Shown here: in pieces, positions 53,871 through 62,708 of the stretch
Layout of the letters: every line of letters begins with the position of its first letter
Position numbering within the stretch: the stretch's first letter is position 1
NCBI RefSeq assembly: GCF_022829445.1
Contig: NZ_JAKSXY010000059.1
Span: forward strand, 124,001 to 188,000
Source of the DNA: Methylobacterium sp. J-068
Lineage (GTDB): Bacteria; Pseudomonadota; Alphaproteobacteria; Rhizobiales; Beijerinckiaceae
Direction of reading: 5' to 3'
DNA length: 64,000 bases
Notes under the pieces: generated by a model
What the model was told of the DNA's origin: nothing
The model's input: only the letters and a program-made list of their open reading frames with translations
Database searches by the model: none
Translations under genes and position numbers: made by a program

Positions 53871-55862
53871 TCACGAGACGGGCAGGCCTTTGGATACTTT
53901 CGGCGGACGGTGAAGCGCATGCAGCTTCATCCACCGGTAGAGCGTCTGTCGGCTAACCCGAAGCGCGGCGGCTGCATCGCTGACGCACCAGTCGGTCTGC
54001 GCAAGCACCGCTTCGAGCTCCACGGATGACGGCGGAACTCCCTCCGCTTTGGCTTCCACGAAACGGTCTTCGATCGATCGCGGAAGCCAGTCCGGCAGGT
54101 CGTCCGGTTCGATCTCGTCGCCGTCCATGTGCGCGAGTGCGAACCGCAGCGCCATGCGCAGTTCGCGAATGTTTCCGGTCCAACGGTAGGCGAGAAGCAC
54201 ATCGAGAGCCGAGCCCGATATCGCCGGAACCGCCGACAGTTTCGCATCCTCCGCCTCGATCGACAGCGCGAGGGCGATGACCCGTTCCTTGTCGTCGCGA
54301 TGACGCAGGGCCGGAATCTCGATACGAACGCCCGCGATGCGAAAGTAGAGATCCTGCCGGAAACGACCCGCAGCGATCAGGGTCTCGAAATTCTGGTGGC
54401 TCGCGCAGACCAAGTTGAAATCGAGCTTGACCGGCTTTCCGCCTCCCAACGGCACGACCTCGCGCTGGGCGAGCACACGGAGCAGTCGCGTCTGCAGGGC
54501 AAGCGGCATGTCCCCGATCTCGTCAAGGAACAACGTTCCACCGTTGGCCTGCGCGATCCGACCCCGGCGGCCTTCTCGACGGCCGCCCGTGAAAGTCCCG
54601 GTCTCGTATCCAAACAATTCGCTCTCGATCAGACTCTCCGGGATCGAGGAACAGTCGATCGCGACGAAGGGGCCGCCCCCGAGCGCACAGGCGCCATGAA
54701 TGGCGCGGGCGAACTCCTCCTTACCCGTCCCGGTTTCGCCATGCAGCAGGACCGGCAGGCGGCGGTCGACCAGTCGATGCAGGTTCTTGAGCTGGGATTT
54801 GAGGCTGGTGTCGCCGCCAGCCAGCGTTTCGAGCGTCAAGGAGCCGGCATCCTGGCCGGTGGGCCGCGCACTCCTGGGAGCATCCGGGCTCCTCGATTGG
54901 ACCGGTCGCCCCATCGGTTCGCGCAGGCTGGCGAACCAGGGACCGGCAACGCCCTTCATCCGCGCGATGCCGATCCGTTCAGAGACGCGCGCATCCGATC
55001 TGTCCGGCGCCGCATCCTGCCAGACGACGTCCATGATGTCGCCAATCGGCAGGCCGATGGCCTTTCGGTTGGCAAAGTCGTGCAGATCGTCCGACGCGGC
55101 GCGAAGGATCTCCAATGCCGTGCCGTCGTCGGCGAGCGCGATCAAAAGGCCGTCGTCGTCCGCTTCCCCCAATCTGCGCTTGATCCGCATGATCGGGCGC
55201 TGGCGATGGCAAGCGATGAAGAATTTCTGCTCGATGCGGCGCGCCGCGCGCTTCACCGCCTCCAAGACGTAAGACCGGAAATCCTCCGGCAGATCGATGA
55301 GTGCCGAAGCGTCGATCGCCGCCATGGTCTCGCCCTTCCAGTCGAGGATCGGCGCGGCCGTGCAGGTCAGACCAGCATAGCCGGAGAAGTAATGCTCCTC
55401 GCGGTGAATGGTGACGGCCGCCTTCGCCGCGATGGCGGTGCCGACGCCGTTGGTGCCGGCCATCGCCTCCTGCCACATGGCTCCCGGCGACACGCCCGCG
55501 CGTCGAACGCCCGAATCGATCGCATCGGCGGCGCTGACATCCAGGAGGACGCCATTGGCGTCGGACAGGACGACGGAGTAATTCGCGACGGACAGGGCGG
55601 ACAGCAGCGACGCGATCTCGGGTCTTGCCACATGCTGCAGCAGGTCGAGCCCATCGGCCGCGGATTTGAGCTCTTGCGGCGAGACGAACTCCATCCGCCG
55701 GTTGCTCGACAGGTCGAGCTTGTAGTCGTTGAGGCAACGCCGCCACGACGAGACGACGAAGGTCGACAGCGGCGACGCGAGAGCGCCCCCTCCCCCCGTC
55801 ACGGTCTCCATGATCGTTCGCGTATGACGCGACGGCACGATCTGCCTTGGATTCGCTAACAC
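53871..55862 (-). CDS. AcoR-type sigma-54-dependent transcriptional activator
   Basis: The 663-residue protein has an N-terminal leader with RHTRTIMETV, a GAF-like sensory domain (about residues 80-220, SYVVLSDANGVLLDVSAADA region and GTAIAAKAAVTIHREEHYFS), an AAA+ domain and a C-terminal HTH. Walker A is GETGTGKEE near 375, Walker B FLDEIGD near 445. The sigma-54 contact loop reads GTFTGG (422-427) instead of GAFTGA. The HTH is SDAAAALRVSRQTLYRWMK. The GAF domain probably senses an alcohol, aldehyde or quinone state. The start is a GTG at 55862 with GGGAG upstream; ATG at 55811 has no ribosome site. It follows the ALDH gene on the same strand. Confidence 0.87.
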   Translation of the reverse strand: MLANPRQIVPSRHTRTIMETVTGGGGALASPLSTFVVSSWRRCLNDYKLDLSSNRRMEFVSPQELKSAADGLDLLQHVARPEIASLLSALSVANYSVVLSDANGVLLDVSAADAIDSGVRRAGVSPGAMWQEAMAGTNGVGTAIAAKAAVTIHREEHYFSGYAGLTCTAAPILDWKGETMAAIDASALIDLPEDFRSYVLEAVKRAARRIEQKFFIACHRQRPIMRIKRRLGEADDDGLLIALADDGTALEILRAASDDLHDFANRKAIGLPIGDIMDVVWQDAAPDRSDARVSERIGIARMKGVAGPWFASLREPMGRPVQSRSPDAPRSARPTGQDAGSLTLETLAGGDTSLKSQLKNLHRLVDRRLPVLLHGETGTGKEEFARAIHGACALGGGPFVAIDCSSIPESLIESELFGYETGTFTGGRREGRRGRIAQANGGTLFLDEIGDMPLALQTRLLRVLAQREVVPLGGGKPVKLDFNLVCASHQNFETLIAAGRFRQDLYFRIAGVRIEIPALRHRDDKERVIALALSIEAEDAKLSAVPAISGSALDVLLAYRWTGNIRELRMALRFALAHMDGDEIEPDDLPDWLPRSIEDRFVEAKAEGVPPSSVELEAVLAQTDWCVSDAAAALRVSRQTLYRWMKLHALHRPPKVSKGLPVS

Positions 55863-56168
55863 CCGCCGCTCCCGCTGTCACGAACCGCGACCCGACTGGA
55901 CAGCCCGACCCAATGTAACCCCTCGACGGTCACGCTTCAAAACGAGCCGCCGCACCGCCCGCGATCGGCATTATTCGGCGGCCTCCATCGCCATACCGAG
56001 ACGTTCGGCGGGCGGTGGCATCAAAGCATCGGCAAGCGCAGCGCTACTCGGCCGATCCGCTTCGTCTCGAGCGGATGCCGCTTGGCAACGACCGGCCTGA
56101 GCAGTCCAGCCGCCCGCGGACGGAGCGAGCCTCGTGAGAGCCTCGCATCCGCCCTGTCGGACAGGGTC
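55863..56168. other. Intergenic region, 306 bases, no gene seen
   Basis: Between the ALDH stop and the start of the sigma-54 activator, both minus strand. It probably holds the activator's own promoter. No convincing -24/-12 element or strong hairpin was seen. Confidence 0.45.
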
Positions 56169-57626
56169 CTACGCGCGGGACACGTTGATGACGTGGCGGT
56201 CCGTGTATTCGTGAATGCCGTCCAGCCCGAACTCCGTGCCGAGGCCGGATTGCTTGCGTCCGCCGAAGGGAACGCCCGGTGAGAGCGCGAAGTGAGAGTT
56301 CACCCACGTCGTCCCGCTGTCGATCCGCGCGGCGACCTTGGCAGCCAGATCGATGTCGCGGCCCCAGACGGAGCCGCCCAGACCATAATCCGTGTCGTTC
56401 ACACGTCGCACTACGTCATCGATGCTGGAATACTTCATGATCGGGCGGATCGGACCGAAGGTTTCTTCTCGGACGAGATCGCTCGTATCCGGGATATCGC
56501 GCACGACCGTCGGCCGCACGAAGTAGCCCTTGCCATCTTGCCGGGCGCCGCCGGCGATCACCTTGCCGTCGCGCTGGGCGATTTCAAGACAGCGCAGTGC
56601 TGTTTCGTATTGGCGCCGGTTCTGGACCGGCCCGTACTGCGTCGTCTCGTCGAGGCCGTGGCCGACCACGGCCGCATCGGCAAGCCCGGCGAACGCATCG
56701 CAGAACGCGTCGTAGATGGATTCGTGAACGAAGATCCGCTTGATGTTGATGCAAACTTGGCCCGAATTCATGAAAGCCCAGGTGAAGATGTCGCGCGCCG
56801 CCTTCGCGACGTCCGCGTCTTCGAGCACGATGGCCGCATCGTTGCCGCCGAGTTCCAGCACGACGCGCTTCAACGTGGGCGCAGCGCTCGCCATCACCTT
56901 GCGCCCGGCCACCGTGGAGCCGGTGAACGACACCTTGCCGATATCCGGATGTTCGGCCAGCAGCGGCCCGATATGGCCGTTATCGCCGATGATGTTCACC
57001 ACGCCGGCGGGCAGGACATCCTGGAGGATCTCGCCGAGGATCATGGCGTTGAGCGGCGTCGTCGGCGAGGGCTTCACGACGACCGTATTGCCGGTCAGGA
57101 TGGCCGGAATGACCTTGTACACGGTCTGAAAGAACGGGAAGTTCCAGGGAATGATCGCGGCCACCACTCCGATCGGCCGCCGGTGCATGGTGATGTAGGC
57201 CTGCTCGTCATCCTGCAGGATCTCGGGCTCCAGCGAGACCTCCGCGACCTGGCGCGCCCAGAGCAGAGCCAGGTCGACGTCCATCCGCGCGGCCGTGATG
57301 GGTTTGCCGACCTCGAGCGTCGTGGCGCGCGCGATCTCCTCGCGTCTTGCCGCGACCGCGTCGGCGATCTTCCGGATCGCTTCGACACGCCGCTCGTGCC
57401 CGACGTTCCGCCACGTCTGGAAGGCGGATTTGGCGGCGGCCACGGCCTGTTCCAGTTGGTTCCTGTCGGCGACGGGCGCCTTGGCGATGATCTCCTCGGT
57501 CGCGGGGTCCACGACCGGGACTTCCGATGCGCCCGCAACGAGCTGGCCATCGATCAGCTGCCTGAACGGCCTGCCGGACAGGTCTTTCCTGTCGCCGGGC
57601 GCAGCCGGCGTCTTCGTCTGGGTCAT
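56169..57626 (-). CDS. NAD(P)-dependent aldehyde dehydrogenase
   Basis: The 485-residue enzyme oxidises aldehydes to acids. The nucleotide-binding segments are GVVAAIIPWNFPFFQ near 142 and KVSFTGSTVAGRKVM near 220. The general base Glu is in VVLELGGNDAAI near 245 and the nucleophilic Cys in FMNSGQVCINIKR near 280. The C-terminal ETFGPIRPIMKY and FGGRKQSGLG motifs complete the family. GGGAGA lies 7 bases before the ATG at 57626. It forms a module with the quinohemoprotein alcohol dehydrogenase, whose aldehyde product it would consume, and lies two genes downstream of it on the same strand. Confidence 0.93.
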   Translation of the reverse strand: MTQTKTPAAPGDRKDLSGRPFRQLIDGQLVAGASEVPVVDPATEEIIAKAPVADRNQLEQAVAAAKSAFQTWRNVGHERRVEAIRKIADAVAARREEIARATTLEVGKPITAARMDVDLALLWARQVAEVSLEPEILQDDEQAYITMHRRPIGVVAAIIPWNFPFFQTVYKVIPAILTGNTVVVKPSPTTPLNAMILGEILQDVLPAGVVNIIGDNGHIGPLLAEHPDIGKVSFTGSTVAGRKVMASAAPTLKRVVLELGGNDAAIVLEDADVAKAARDIFTWAFMNSGQVCINIKRIFVHESIYDAFCDAFAGLADAAVVGHGLDETTQYGPVQNRRQYETALRCLEIAQRDGKVIAGGARQDGKGYFVRPTVVRDIPDTSDLVREETFGPIRPIMKYSSIDDVVRRVNDTDYGLGGSVWGRDIDLAAKVAARIDSGTTWVNSHFALSPGVPFGGRKQSGLGTEFGLDGIHEYTDRHVINVSRA

Positions 57627-57849
57627 GATCTCTCCCTGTCGATTGGTTCTGGTTTGCCGTCGATCGGGCCGGCGTCCGGCCCGGAGCCATGGCGACGCCG
57701 CTGTCCGAGACCCATCGGCCACGGCGAGGGTCCCGCGAACGAATCCCCGGATCGTGCGACCGGCTTCCGTGATGCGATTGGAGCCCGAGGCCCTTCCGAG
57801 GGCGTGGGCGGGGCCGCGCCGATCCCGGGTGAGGCCAAAGCCTCTGTCG

Positions 57850-58698
57850 TCAGCGCTTGGTGAGCAACGGGGCCGGGGCGACCGCCGGGGCGTCCGAGTA
57901 GAGCGGGGCGATGATGCGCATCCAGCCGCGCGTGTCGGCGCCGCCGTAATTCTGCTGGGCCACGTCCCGCGTCACGTAGGCCTGGAGCGTGAACTTGTCG
58001 AAGGCGTATCCGACCAGGCCGCCCACGGCGATCTGGCGCTGCGACTTGTACCCGGCGAAGTTCGTCGGCAGGTCGGTCGACGCGTATGCGACAGGACCGA
58101 ACTCCCACTTGCCGAACTTCTTGGTCGCCGTCAGATCGAGGTTCAGATAGTCGGTATAATGGGTTCCGTTCGCGAATTGAGGGCCGGCGATGATGCCGTG
58201 CAGCAGGTTGGCGGTCAGATTGTAGCCGTTGGCCGTGTAGCTGAGGCCGAAACGCTGATTGAAGGTCGTCGTCTGTCGGTCGAGGTTCGTTCCCGACGGG
58301 ATATAGACGGCCGGCATGTAGCTGAAGCCAAGACCGTTGCCGATATCCCAGGCGAACACGCTGGCGAGCCAGGGATCCGTGAAGCCGCTCTGGGTCCGAC
58401 CGCCCGTCGGCGACACCCAGAGTTCCGGTATGGCCACGAGCAGGCCGACATGGGCGCCGAACAGACGCGCGGGGGTCGCCCAGAACAGGACCGGAATGTT
58501 GACGCCGACGTCGGTGGCCCCGCCTGTTGCGCTGCGTCTGCCGAAATTGAAGGTGTCGATGAAGTACACACCGTCCGGAGCCGGCGCGCCGGCGGCGATG
58601 CCGACGGTTTCGCCGGGTTGCGATACCGAGGCGGCGTGGGCCGAGACGGCGCAGGCCGAGAGCGTTGCCGCAAAGACGGCCTTGTATAGATGTCTCAT
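57850..58698 (-). CDS. Outer-membrane beta-barrel protein (phenol meta-pathway MetA-like)
   Basis: The 282-residue protein has a signal peptide (KAVFAATLSACAVSAHAA) and an outer-membrane porin-like pattern: alternating strands such as GVYFIDTFNFGRRS, GAHVGLLVAIPELWV and VGGLVGYAFDKFTLQAYVTR. Proteins of this group are found next to aromatic or alcohol degradation genes and are thought to help substrates cross the outer membrane. It is placed between the quinohemoprotein dehydrogenase and ALDH genes, which agrees with that role. The C-terminus lacks a terminal Phe, so the barrel assignment relies on strand pattern. Confidence 0.72.
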   Translation of the reverse strand: MRHLYKAVFAATLSACAVSAHAASVSQPGETVGIAAGAPAPDGVYFIDTFNFGRRSATGGATDVGVNIPVLFWATPARLFGAHVGLLVAIPELWVSPTGGRTQSGFTDPWLASVFAWDIGNGLGFSYMPAVYIPSGTNLDRQTTTFNQRFGLSYTANGYNLTANLLHGIIAGPQFANGTHYTDYLNLDLTATKKFGKWEFGPVAYASTDLPTNFAGYKSQRQIAVGGLVGYAFDKFTLQAYVTRDVAQQNYGGADTRGWMRIIAPLYSDAPAVAPAPLLTKR

Positions 58699-58819
58699 TG
58701 TGTTGACCCCTGATGGTTTTGTTATTTTTGTTTTGCTGCAGATGTCTGCTTTCCGTGCGCGTCGAGAAGATCCGCTGGGCCATCGGGGCGGAGCCGGCGG
58801 GCTCCGCCCCGGCGCGGGG

Positions 58820-61015
58820 CTACTTCTTCGGCCGAACGCTGTCGGCCGTGCCCTGGATGTACGCGATCAGCTTGGAGACGTCGGATTCGGCGATCTTGCC
58901 CGTGAAGTCCGGCATCCCGAGTTGCTTGTACGGACCGTCGTAGATGATGCTCTTCAGGTTCTCGATGTTATGGGAACCAATGAAGCCGAGGTTCGGCACG
59001 TTTCCGCCCTTGCCCAGTCCTGGAACGCCATGACAGGCCAGGCAGCTCGAGAAGTAGATCTGTCTGCCGGGCTCGACCTCGGCCGGGTCGTACTTCACGC
59101 CGGAGAGCAGACTCTCCATGCGATACTCGGCGAAAGCGGGCAGCTTCGCCTTTCCGTCGATCGCGAAGGTGTAGACGGTTCCCTGCGCGTTGCGGTCGGC
59201 GACCCGCGAGCTGATGCCGTAGGCTCCGCCCCAGCCGACCGCCACGGAAACGTATTGCACGCCGTCGAGCATGTAGGTCGACGCCGCAGCCATGACGCCG
59301 GTGCCCGTCGGCGACTCCCAGAGCTTCTCGCCCGTCGTCGCGTTGTAGGCGACGAAACGCGCATCGGCCGTTCCCTGGAACACCAGGTTTCCCGCCGTCG
59401 TCAGCGTCCCGCCGTTCCAGGGCGAAACATGCTCCTGATGCCAGACCTCCTTCTGGGCCACGGGATCCCAGGCGATCAGCCGGCCGAACGGCTGGCTCTT
59501 CGGGGGGACCACGTTGAGCGAGAAGCCGATGTTCCAGCCGGTATTGGTGCCGAACTCGCCGGGCTTGCGATCGTTCTGATACCAGGTCGGCTGGTTCATC
59601 AGGTTCAGCGGAACGTGCTGGGCCGGTAGATAGACCAGTCCGGTCATCGGATTGTACGACATCGGATGCCAGCTATGGGCCCCGTAAGGCCCCGGTACCG
59701 CGTCGACGGGCTTGGTCACCGAGCGCGCTCCGGGGATCTCGATCGGCCTGCCGTTGGCGTCGTAGCCGGTCGCCCAGTTCACATCGACGAAGTTCTTCGC
59801 CGAGATGAGCTTTCCATTGGTCCGATCGATGACGAAGAAGAATCCGTTCTTGGGAGCGTGAAGGATCACCTTGCGCATTGCGCCGTCGATTTTGATGTCG
59901 GTGAGGATCATCGGCTGGGTCGACGTGTAATCCCAGTTGTCGCCGGGCGTCTCTTGGTAATGCCATTTGTACTGGCCGGTATCGGCATCGAGCGCGACAA
60001 CGGAACCGAGATAGAGGTTGTCGCCGCCGGCCGGGCTGCGCACGTTCTGGTTCCACGGCGAGCCGTTGCCGGTACCGATATAGACCGTCTTGAGATCCGG
60101 ATCGTAGGTGATGGTATCCCACGCGGAACCGCCGCCGCCATTCACCCAGTACTTGCCAGCCGGATCCCAGGTCTTGGCGGCCGCTTCCATCGACGCATCT
60201 TCGAAAGGCTTCGACGGATCGCCCGGCACGACGAACCAGCGCCAGGCCTGGTTGCCGGTCTCGGCGTCGTAGGCCGTCACGTAGCCGCGCACACCGTATT
60301 CGGCGCCGCCGTTGCCGATGACGACCTTGCCGTTGACCACGCGCGGCGCGCCCGTGCTCGTGTAGGAATGGCTGTGGTCGATGATCGTATCGGTTTCCCA
60401 GAGCTTCCTGCCCGTCGCGGCATCGAGCGCGATCAGCCGGCCGTCGAAGGCGCCGACGAAGAGCTTGCCCTTGTAGAGCGCCACGCCGCGGTTCACGACG
60501 TCGCAGCAGCCCTTGTAACCGATGTCGCGAGGAACCTCGGGATCGAAGGTCCAGAGCCGCTTGCCCGTACGGGCGTCGATCGCATGGACGATGCTCCAAG
60601 AGGCGGAAACGTACATGACGCCATCGACGACGAGCGGCGTGGCCTCGACGCCCCTGGTGGATTCCAGATCATAGGACCAGGCGAGGCCGAGCTTCTTGAT
60701 GCTGGTGGTATTGATCTGATCGAGCTTGCTGAAGCGCGTCTCGCCGAGATCCTGGCCGACAGCAGGCCAGTCCTTCGATGTCTTGGCGTTGGCACGAATG
60801 AAGTTCTCGTCGAGGGTGGCAACCGCTTTTCCGATCTGCGACGGGGCCGTCTGCGCCAGCGCGAAGGAGCCGAACGGCGCGGCCGTGAGGGCGACGGCCA
60901 TGCTCGCCCAAGCGGCGAGGCCATGAGCGCCCCGGTCGCGACGTCTCGACCGCGCTCGATCGAGACCGTCGAATCCGGTCTGCGTACCGCACACAGCGAA
61001 TGTTCTCTTTGTCAC
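58820..61015 (-). CDS. PQQ-dependent quinohemoprotein alcohol dehydrogenase (type II)
   Basis: A 731-residue periplasmic enzyme: an eight-bladed PQQ propeller (residues 60-640) and a C-terminal cytochrome c domain. The adjacent cysteines that form the disulfide ring are at 170-171 (GYKGCCDV). The catalytic Asp is D362 in GDNWDYTSTQP. The residue two places later is Thr, so the lanthanide-specific Asp is absent and calcium dependence is expected. Heme attaches at CLACH (658-662), with Met701 as likely sixth ligand. The protein is exported (hydrophobic 32-54, ALAQ cleavage). The start is a GTG at 61015 with GGAGGG 5 bases upstream; a frame to 61102 lacks support. It oxidises primary alcohols and passes electrons to an azurin-like or cytochrome acceptor. 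Confidence 0.9.
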   Translation of the reverse strand: MTKRTFAVCGTQTGFDGLDRARSRRRDRGAHGLAAWASMAVALTAAPFGSFALAQTAPSQIGKAVATLDENFIRANAKTSKDWPAVGQDLGETRFSKLDQINTTSIKKLGLAWSYDLESTRGVEATPLVVDGVMYVSASWSIVHAIDARTGKRLWTFDPEVPRDIGYKGCCDVVNRGVALYKGKLFVGAFDGRLIALDAATGRKLWETDTIIDHSHSYTSTGAPRVVNGKVVIGNGGAEYGVRGYVTAYDAETGNQAWRWFVVPGDPSKPFEDASMEAAAKTWDPAGKYWVNGGGGSAWDTITYDPDLKTVYIGTGNGSPWNQNVRSPAGGDNLYLGSVVALDADTGQYKWHYQETPGDNWDYTSTQPMILTDIKIDGAMRKVILHAPKNGFFFVIDRTNGKLISAKNFVDVNWATGYDANGRPIEIPGARSVTKPVDAVPGPYGAHSWHPMSYNPMTGLVYLPAQHVPLNLMNQPTWYQNDRKPGEFGTNTGWNIGFSLNVVPPKSQPFGRLIAWDPVAQKEVWHQEHVSPWNGGTLTTAGNLVFQGTADARFVAYNATTGEKLWESPTGTGVMAAASTYMLDGVQYVSVAVGWGGAYGISSRVADRNAQGTVYTFAIDGKAKLPAFAEYRMESLLSGVKYDPAEVEPGRQIYFSSCLACHGVPGLGKGGNVPNLGFIGSHNIENLKSIIYDGPYKQLGMPDFTGKIAESDVSKLIAYIQGTADSVRPKK

Positions 61016-61145
61016 TGAGCCCTCCGTACTTTTTTGATTTTTGACAAGCAGAAGCCGCATGTGAGCTTCTACGACAGCGAACCGACAAACCACGACCGAC
61101 ACATAGTTTTTTAACTATCGCGCCGGACGTAGTCGCGAATAAAAA

Positions 61146-61160
61146 GCAACACCTGTGGCG
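61146..61160 (-). promoter_or_regulatory. Candidate sigma-54 (-24/-12) promoter
   Basis: On the minus strand: CGCCACAGGTGTTGC compared with TGGCACG-N4-TTGC. It has the GC at -12 and CAC at the upstream half, but the second G of the GG at -24 is C. It overlaps a dyad CACCTG-N6-CAGGTG (61150-61167). The location, about 115 bases before the start of the dehydrogenase gene, fits activation by the linked AcoR-type protein, but the mismatch in GG lowers confidence. Confidence 0.4.
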
Positions 61161-61559
61161 TCAGGTGGTGATTTTACTGATTAGATCTTTGGATTTCTTG
61201 ATCCAGCCTAAGGTAGAAAAACTCGATATTTGTTTGGCAAAAATCATTTTTACACAAATCACATGACAACGTCCTACATCCGCAAGGAAGCACTCCGTCA
61301 TACGACTTGCCAGATTGAAATTTATCCTTCGACCACCCCTCAAAGTCTTTCGCGATTACACGCGAAGTATCTACAGGAGTTGCTTAGCGCAGAATGTGTG
61401 CCAGTCGAGCCAGCGCGATGGCGGGCAGCAGCCCTCATCGACGATTTCTTGAATTTTTTCAAAGAGATAAAAAATCATTCCCGACGAAACGCGGCACCCG
61501 GTGGCTCGGATTCACCGCTCGAACGGCGCAGATCGGGCGTCGCGGCCCGTCCCTGTAAC

Positions 61560-61727
61560 GTCACACGACGTGTCAAGTGTCACATGCTGTCGACCACGGA
61601 TTCGCGGCTCGATCCAGCGAGCCATTGTGCGAAAGCGGTGGGCCAATCGGTCCAGCTTCGCGATGAGGAGCGTGGCGCCTGTCCTGCGGCAGCGCTCAAT
61701 GGAGGCCTGGAGCTGCGGCCTGTCGGC
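61560..61727 (-). pseudogene. Fragment of a serine recombinase (resolvase)
   Basis: The minus strand reads DRPQLQASIERCRRTGATLL and then IAKLDRLAHRF in one frame. This is the RPxLxxxLxxCRxxxATLxIAKLDRLxR core of the resolvase/invertase catalytic domain, including the Arg-containing LDRLAR motif. It is bounded by a stop at 61728-61730 and loses the family sequence after about 100 bases, so only the middle of the catalytic domain remains. It is a relic of a mobile element. Confidence 0.75.
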
Positions 61728-61755
61728 TCACTTGCAGCTCTCTATCTCACCAAGC

Positions 61756-62646
61756 TTATTCAGCCGCTTTAGCAACCGGCAGCGCCAAGACCTCGTCCGC
61801 GGGCTCCAGCGGCAACTCCGCTTGTGCATCACGTGTGCCGATATCCCGAGCCATCTCTGAAACCGTTATAGCAGCCAGATTAAATAGCATGTCGGCCGCT
61901 GATGTATCCAACCTATCCTGAGGATGCATCAAAGGGTTACGATCCAAGACACGCATTCTATCGAGCATAGCAGCGACTTTTGGCGAGGGCTTTAAGCCAC
62001 CTTTTGTCCCCTCAGATAGCTTCTGAAAAGCTTTGATATAGTCAAACCACGATTTCGGGGAGGCATCGGGCTCAAACTTCCGCAAGTAGGCTCCCATCAT
62101 AAGTTCAAGGCCGCGGAGCGCATGGAAGCCGCAGGCTGTTGGGAGCTGGAATGCAAGGCATCGCCCTGCCTCATCGAACTCATCTAATGCTTCTTGAGGC
62201 ACGTCTTTCCGAAGCTCTGAAGCAATCCTAGTGGACGCAGAGGATACCAAGTGAGAAAGTTTATAGATCGAAATTTGTCCGACCGAGTAGACCTCAATGT
62301 CTCGACACTCGGCGAGATACACCGTCCTTAGCGCCGTAATCGAGTTGCTCACATTGATATATTTCCAGCTCGGGAATTCGCTATCTAAATTGGTTGGATC
62401 GAATTTTACGTCTGTCATCAAGTGAGTATTGATGAAAGCCCGGACAGCCGCGGACAGCTCTGAGGCAATGTGCTTCGATGCTTGTAAGCCATTGTCTTCA
62501 GCGATCATACGATTTAGCTTCTCCGGCAGATCTGATGCTGAGAAGAACAGATCATATCCTTTTGCGGTGGATGCGCTGTAAACCGCAGACGCCCGAGATA
62601 GGCTTTCTGCGAGTTCGAAGTACTGCACGAGATCGAAGCGCTTCAC
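61756..62646 (-). CDS. HEPN-like protein of unknown function, 296 aa
   Basis: A mostly helical protein without signal peptide. The C-terminal part holds MLDRMRVLDRNPLMHPQDRL (positions 227-246), with R-x4-H at 236-241, the motif of HEPN-fold nucleases, followed by helix TSAADMLFNLAAITVSEMA as in DUF4145-type relatives. No clear partner (nucleotidyltransferase or ATPase) is next to it. Its base composition is distinctly AT-richer than the chromosome. It lies between a recombinase relic and a broken integrase, i.e. in a decayed island at a tRNA, the usual place for toxin or defence genes. Enzyme activity is not demonstrated. The start at 62646 is the first ATG. Confidence 0.6.
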   Translation of the reverse strand: MKRFDLVQYFELAESLSRASAVYSASTAKGYDLFFSASDLPEKLNRMIAEDNGLQASKHIASELSAAVRAFINTHLMTDVKFDPTNLDSEFPSWKYINVSNSITALRTVYLAECRDIEVYSVGQISIYKLSHLVSSASTRIASELRKDVPQEALDEFDEAGRCLAFQLPTACGFHALRGLELMMGAYLRKFEPDASPKSWFDYIKAFQKLSEGTKGGLKPSPKVAAMLDRMRVLDRNPLMHPQDRLDTSAADMLFNLAAITVSEMARDIGTRDAQAELPLEPADEVLALPVAKAAE

Positions 62647-62708
62647 TCAATATCTCCGTCTGGGCGAATGGCCACGGCTGCCGTGCCCTCAGGAAAAGAG
62701 GTGGTAAT

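Larger units (their letters stand above)
61016..61755. other. AT-richer regulatory and decayed region, 740 bases
   Basis: Upstream of the alcohol dehydrogenase. It holds a -24/-12-like element and an overlapping dyad (61146-61167), a cluster of TGTNAC/GTGACA half-sites at 61554-61585 (TGTAACGTCACACGACGTGT, then caagTGTCACA) that could be activator sites, a TAGTT-TTTT-AACTA dyad at 61104-61117, and a serine-recombinase fragment (61560-61727). A plus-strand frame at 61230-61772 looks non-coding. Confidence 0.5.

Noticed and set aside
61230..61772. Plus-strand 180-residue frame upstream of the alcohol dehydrogenase
   Set aside because: It has no ribosome site and low similarity to anything I know, and it overlaps the resolvase relic on the other strand.
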